In this document: positions 27,531-29,011 of the stretch, piece after piece | How the letters are laid out: every line of letters begins with the position of its first letter | Position numbering within the stretch: position 1 is the stretch's first letter | Assembly (NCBI GenBank): GCA_050743265.1 | Contig: JBOGEN010000117.1 | Location: forward strand, 1-29,011 | Length of the DNA stretch: 29,011 nt | Direction: 5' to 3' | DNA from: JBOGEN01 sp050743265 | GTDB lineage: Bacteria; Actinomycetota; Actinomycetes; JBOGEN01 | Made by a program: the position numbers and the translations under genes | Notes under the pieces: generated by a model | What the model was told of the DNA's origin: nothing | Databases searched by the model: none | Seen by the model: the letters and a program-made list of their open reading frames with translations, nothing else

Positions 27531-29011
27531 ATGCCGGTCGGGGCGATGCCGGACGCGGTGGACACGACGACCAGACCCGGGGCGCCGCTGGCGCACACCC
27601 TGCTGCGTCCCGAGCCCGCGGTCGTGTCGGTACCCGAGCTCGACCCGCACCAGCAGTCGGTCGTCGACCACCGGGGTGGGCCCCTGCTCGTCCTCGCCGG
27701 CCCGGGGACGGGTAAGACCACGACCTTGGTCGAGGCGGTCGTCGACCGGGTCGAGGGCGGTCTGCGCCCCGAGCGGGTGCTCGTCCTCACGTTCACCCGC
27801 AAGGCTGCGCTCGAGCTGCGTGACCGGGTCACCGCGCGGCTCGGGCGTACGACGTGCACGCCCTCGGCCTGGACGTTCCACTCGTTCTGCGCGGCGCTGC
27901 TCACCGGGTGGGCCGGTGACGACGGGTTCGGGTCACCGCCGCGTCTGCTCACCGGGCCCGAGCAGGACGGCGTGGTCCGGGAGCTGCTGCTCGGCGGGCA
28001 CGCGGACGAGGGCACCGTCGCGTGGCCGGAGAGCCTGCGGGCGTGCCTCGACACGTACGGCTTCCGCGACGAGGTGCGCGCCGTGCTGGCCCGCACGCGC
28101 GAGGCCGGGCTCGACCCCGACGGGCTGGCGCGCTTCGCCACCGAGACCGGGCGGGAGGACTGGGCCGCGGTCGCGCGGTTCTTCGCCGAGTACCTCGACG
28201 TGGTCGACGCCCAGGGCGTGGTCGACTACGCGGACCTGGTGCACCGCGCCGTACTGCTCGCGGAACAGCCGGACGTGCAGGCCGAGCTCCGCGTCAGGTA
28301 CCCGGTCGTGTTCGTCGACGAGTACCAGGACACCGACCCGCTGCAGGAACGGCTGCTCCGTGTGCTCGCGGGCGGCGGGCGCGACCTCGTCGTGGTCGGC
28401 GACCCGGACCAGTCCATCTACGTGTTCCGCGGGGCCGAGGTGCGCAACATCCTCGAGTTCCGGCACCGGTTTGCCCGGCTCGACGGACAACCTGCCCGGG
28501 TGCTCACGCTGGGCCGGTCCCGCCGCGCCGGCGAGAACCTGCTCGCGGCCTCCCGGGCGGTGGCCCGGCGGATGGCCTTGCCCGGCCTGCCGGTCGAGAC
28601 CGCCCGTGCACACCGCGGGCTCGAGGCTGCTGCGTCAAGCCCCGGCCGGGTCGACGTGCACACCTTCGCGTCCTCCGGGGCGGAGCTCGACTGGGTGGCC
28701 GACCAGATCCGGCGTGCCCACCTCGAGGGCGGCATGCCCTGGGACCACATGGCGGTTCTCCTCCGGTCGGGGGTGCGGGCGATCCCCGTCGTCCGGCGGG
28801 TGCTGGGGGCGGCCGGCGTCCCGGTCGAGGTCGCAGGGGACGAGCTGCCGCTGGCGAGCGAGCCCGCGGTCGCGCCGCTGCTGCAGGCCCTGGCCGCCGC
28901 GGACGACCCGTCCACGCTGGACCAGGACGCGGCCCGGGCGCTGCTGGTCTCCCCGATCGGCGGGTCGGACGCGGGCCAGCTGCGCCGACTGGGGCGCCTG
29001 CTGCGCGCCGA
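27531..29011 (+). CDS. adnA: AdnA-like UvrD-family helicase, 3' end outside the window
   Basis: Superfamily 1A motor of the kind that processes double-strand ends; about 493 residues are visible, open to the window end. Seen: a Q-motif-like LDPHQQSVVDH, Walker A LAGPGTGKTTT, motif Ia LVLTFTRKAALELRDR, TFHSFC, motif II VFVDEYQDTDPLQ, motif III VVVGDPDQSIYVFRGAE and RSRRAGENLL. The GPGTGKT loop and the position after moeZ and the ATL gene match AdnA (Rv3202c), whose partner AdnB normally follows; a C-terminal RecB-type nuclease domain is expected beyond the edge. A plain UvrD/PcrA helicase is less likely. Start uncertain: ATG 27531 (GGGGAG very close), ATG 27546 or GTG 27504. The 110-base gap before it shows nothing firm. 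Confidence 0.8.
   Translation, partial: MPVGAMPDAVDTTTRPGAPLAHTLLRPEPAVVSVPELDPHQQSVVDHRGGPLLVLAGPGTGKTTTLVEAVVDRVEGGLRPERVLVLTFTRKAALELRDRVTARLGRTTCTPSAWTFHSFCAALLTGWAGDDGFGSPPRLLTGPEQDGVVRELLLGGHADEGTVAWPESLRACLDTYGFRDEVRAVLARTREAGLDPDGLARFATETGREDWAAVARFFAEYLDVVDAQGVVDYADLVHRAVLLAEQPDVQAELRVRYPVVFVDEYQDTDPLQERLLRVLAGGGRDLVVVGDPDQSIYVFRGAEVRNILEFRHRFARLDGQPARVLTLGRSRRAGENLLAASRAVARRMALPGLPVETARAHRGLEAAASSPGRVDVHTFASSGAELDWVADQIRRAHLEGGMPWDHMAVLLRSGVRAIPVVRRVLGAAGVPVEVAGDELPLASEPAVAPLLQALAAADDPSTLDQDAARALLVSPIGGSDAGQLRRLGRLLRA

Overview
The window is a stretch of very GC-rich DNA with GTG starts, strong GGAGG ribosome sites mixed with apparently leaderless genes, and short intergenic gaps. 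Every recognisable protein is of actinobacterial type, so I read it as part of a chromosome of a high-GC actinomycete (Actinomycetota). I cannot fix the genus. There are 34 protein genes, no rRNA, tRNA or CRISPR array, and no transposase, integrase or phage gene. No gene-free stretch exceeds 300 bases.

Left third (1-8.4 kb): the 3' part of an EamA-type permease, then a plus-strand acyl-CoA group (CitE-like CoA-ester lyase, PaaI-type thioesterase, acyl-CoA dehydrogenase). A minus-strand pair follows (split-barrel flavin-type protein and BrkB/YihY membrane protein), then DUF2332 and a DUF5987-like exported protein in convergent orientation, a MaoC-fold hydratase and a Nudix hydrolase. The lyase, dehydrogenase and MaoC proteins resemble the set that stands together in mycobacteria (Rv2498c-Rv2500c) and probably act in branched short-chain acyl-CoA breakdown.

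Middle (8.4-17.8 kb): a zinc-ribbon DUF6758 protein, a PHP phosphoesterase translationally coupled to a MarC membrane protein, a RecB-type nuclease with four iron-sulfur cysteines, an anti-sigma-like ATPase, an alpha/beta hydrolase, a small acidic ORF joined to a degenerate-looking Amidase_3 protein, a DEAD-box helicase, a ferritin-fold protein, DUF3107, a TetR regulator and a 64-residue acidic protein. From memory, helicase / ferritin-like / DUF3107 / TetR ... MoeZ ... alkyltransferase-like protein ... AdnA is the conserved order around Rv3211 to Rv3202c of Mycobacterium tuberculosis.

Right third (17.8-29 kb): between TetR and MoeZ sits a block of about 6 kb that I do not expect in that backbone. 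It holds a stand-alone LigD-type polymerase domain, a class V aminotransferase, Ku with a lysine-rich tail, two tandem exported thermonuclease plus lamin-tail proteins (the second lacking the DTPE metal motif) and a class I amidotransferase-like peptidase. The backbone then resumes with MoeZ, an exported trypsin-like protease, an alkyltransferase-like protein, a LysE/RhtB exporter and the 5' half of an AdnA-like helicase-nuclease cut by the window end.

The most unusual features are the NHEJ/nuclease block with its diverged nuclease pair, short tandem duplications that repeatedly span stop codons, a set of genes whose -10 hexamer lies 6-8 bases before the start codon, and an amidase with glutamine at the expected catalytic glutamate. 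I did not find a clear wholly new system.
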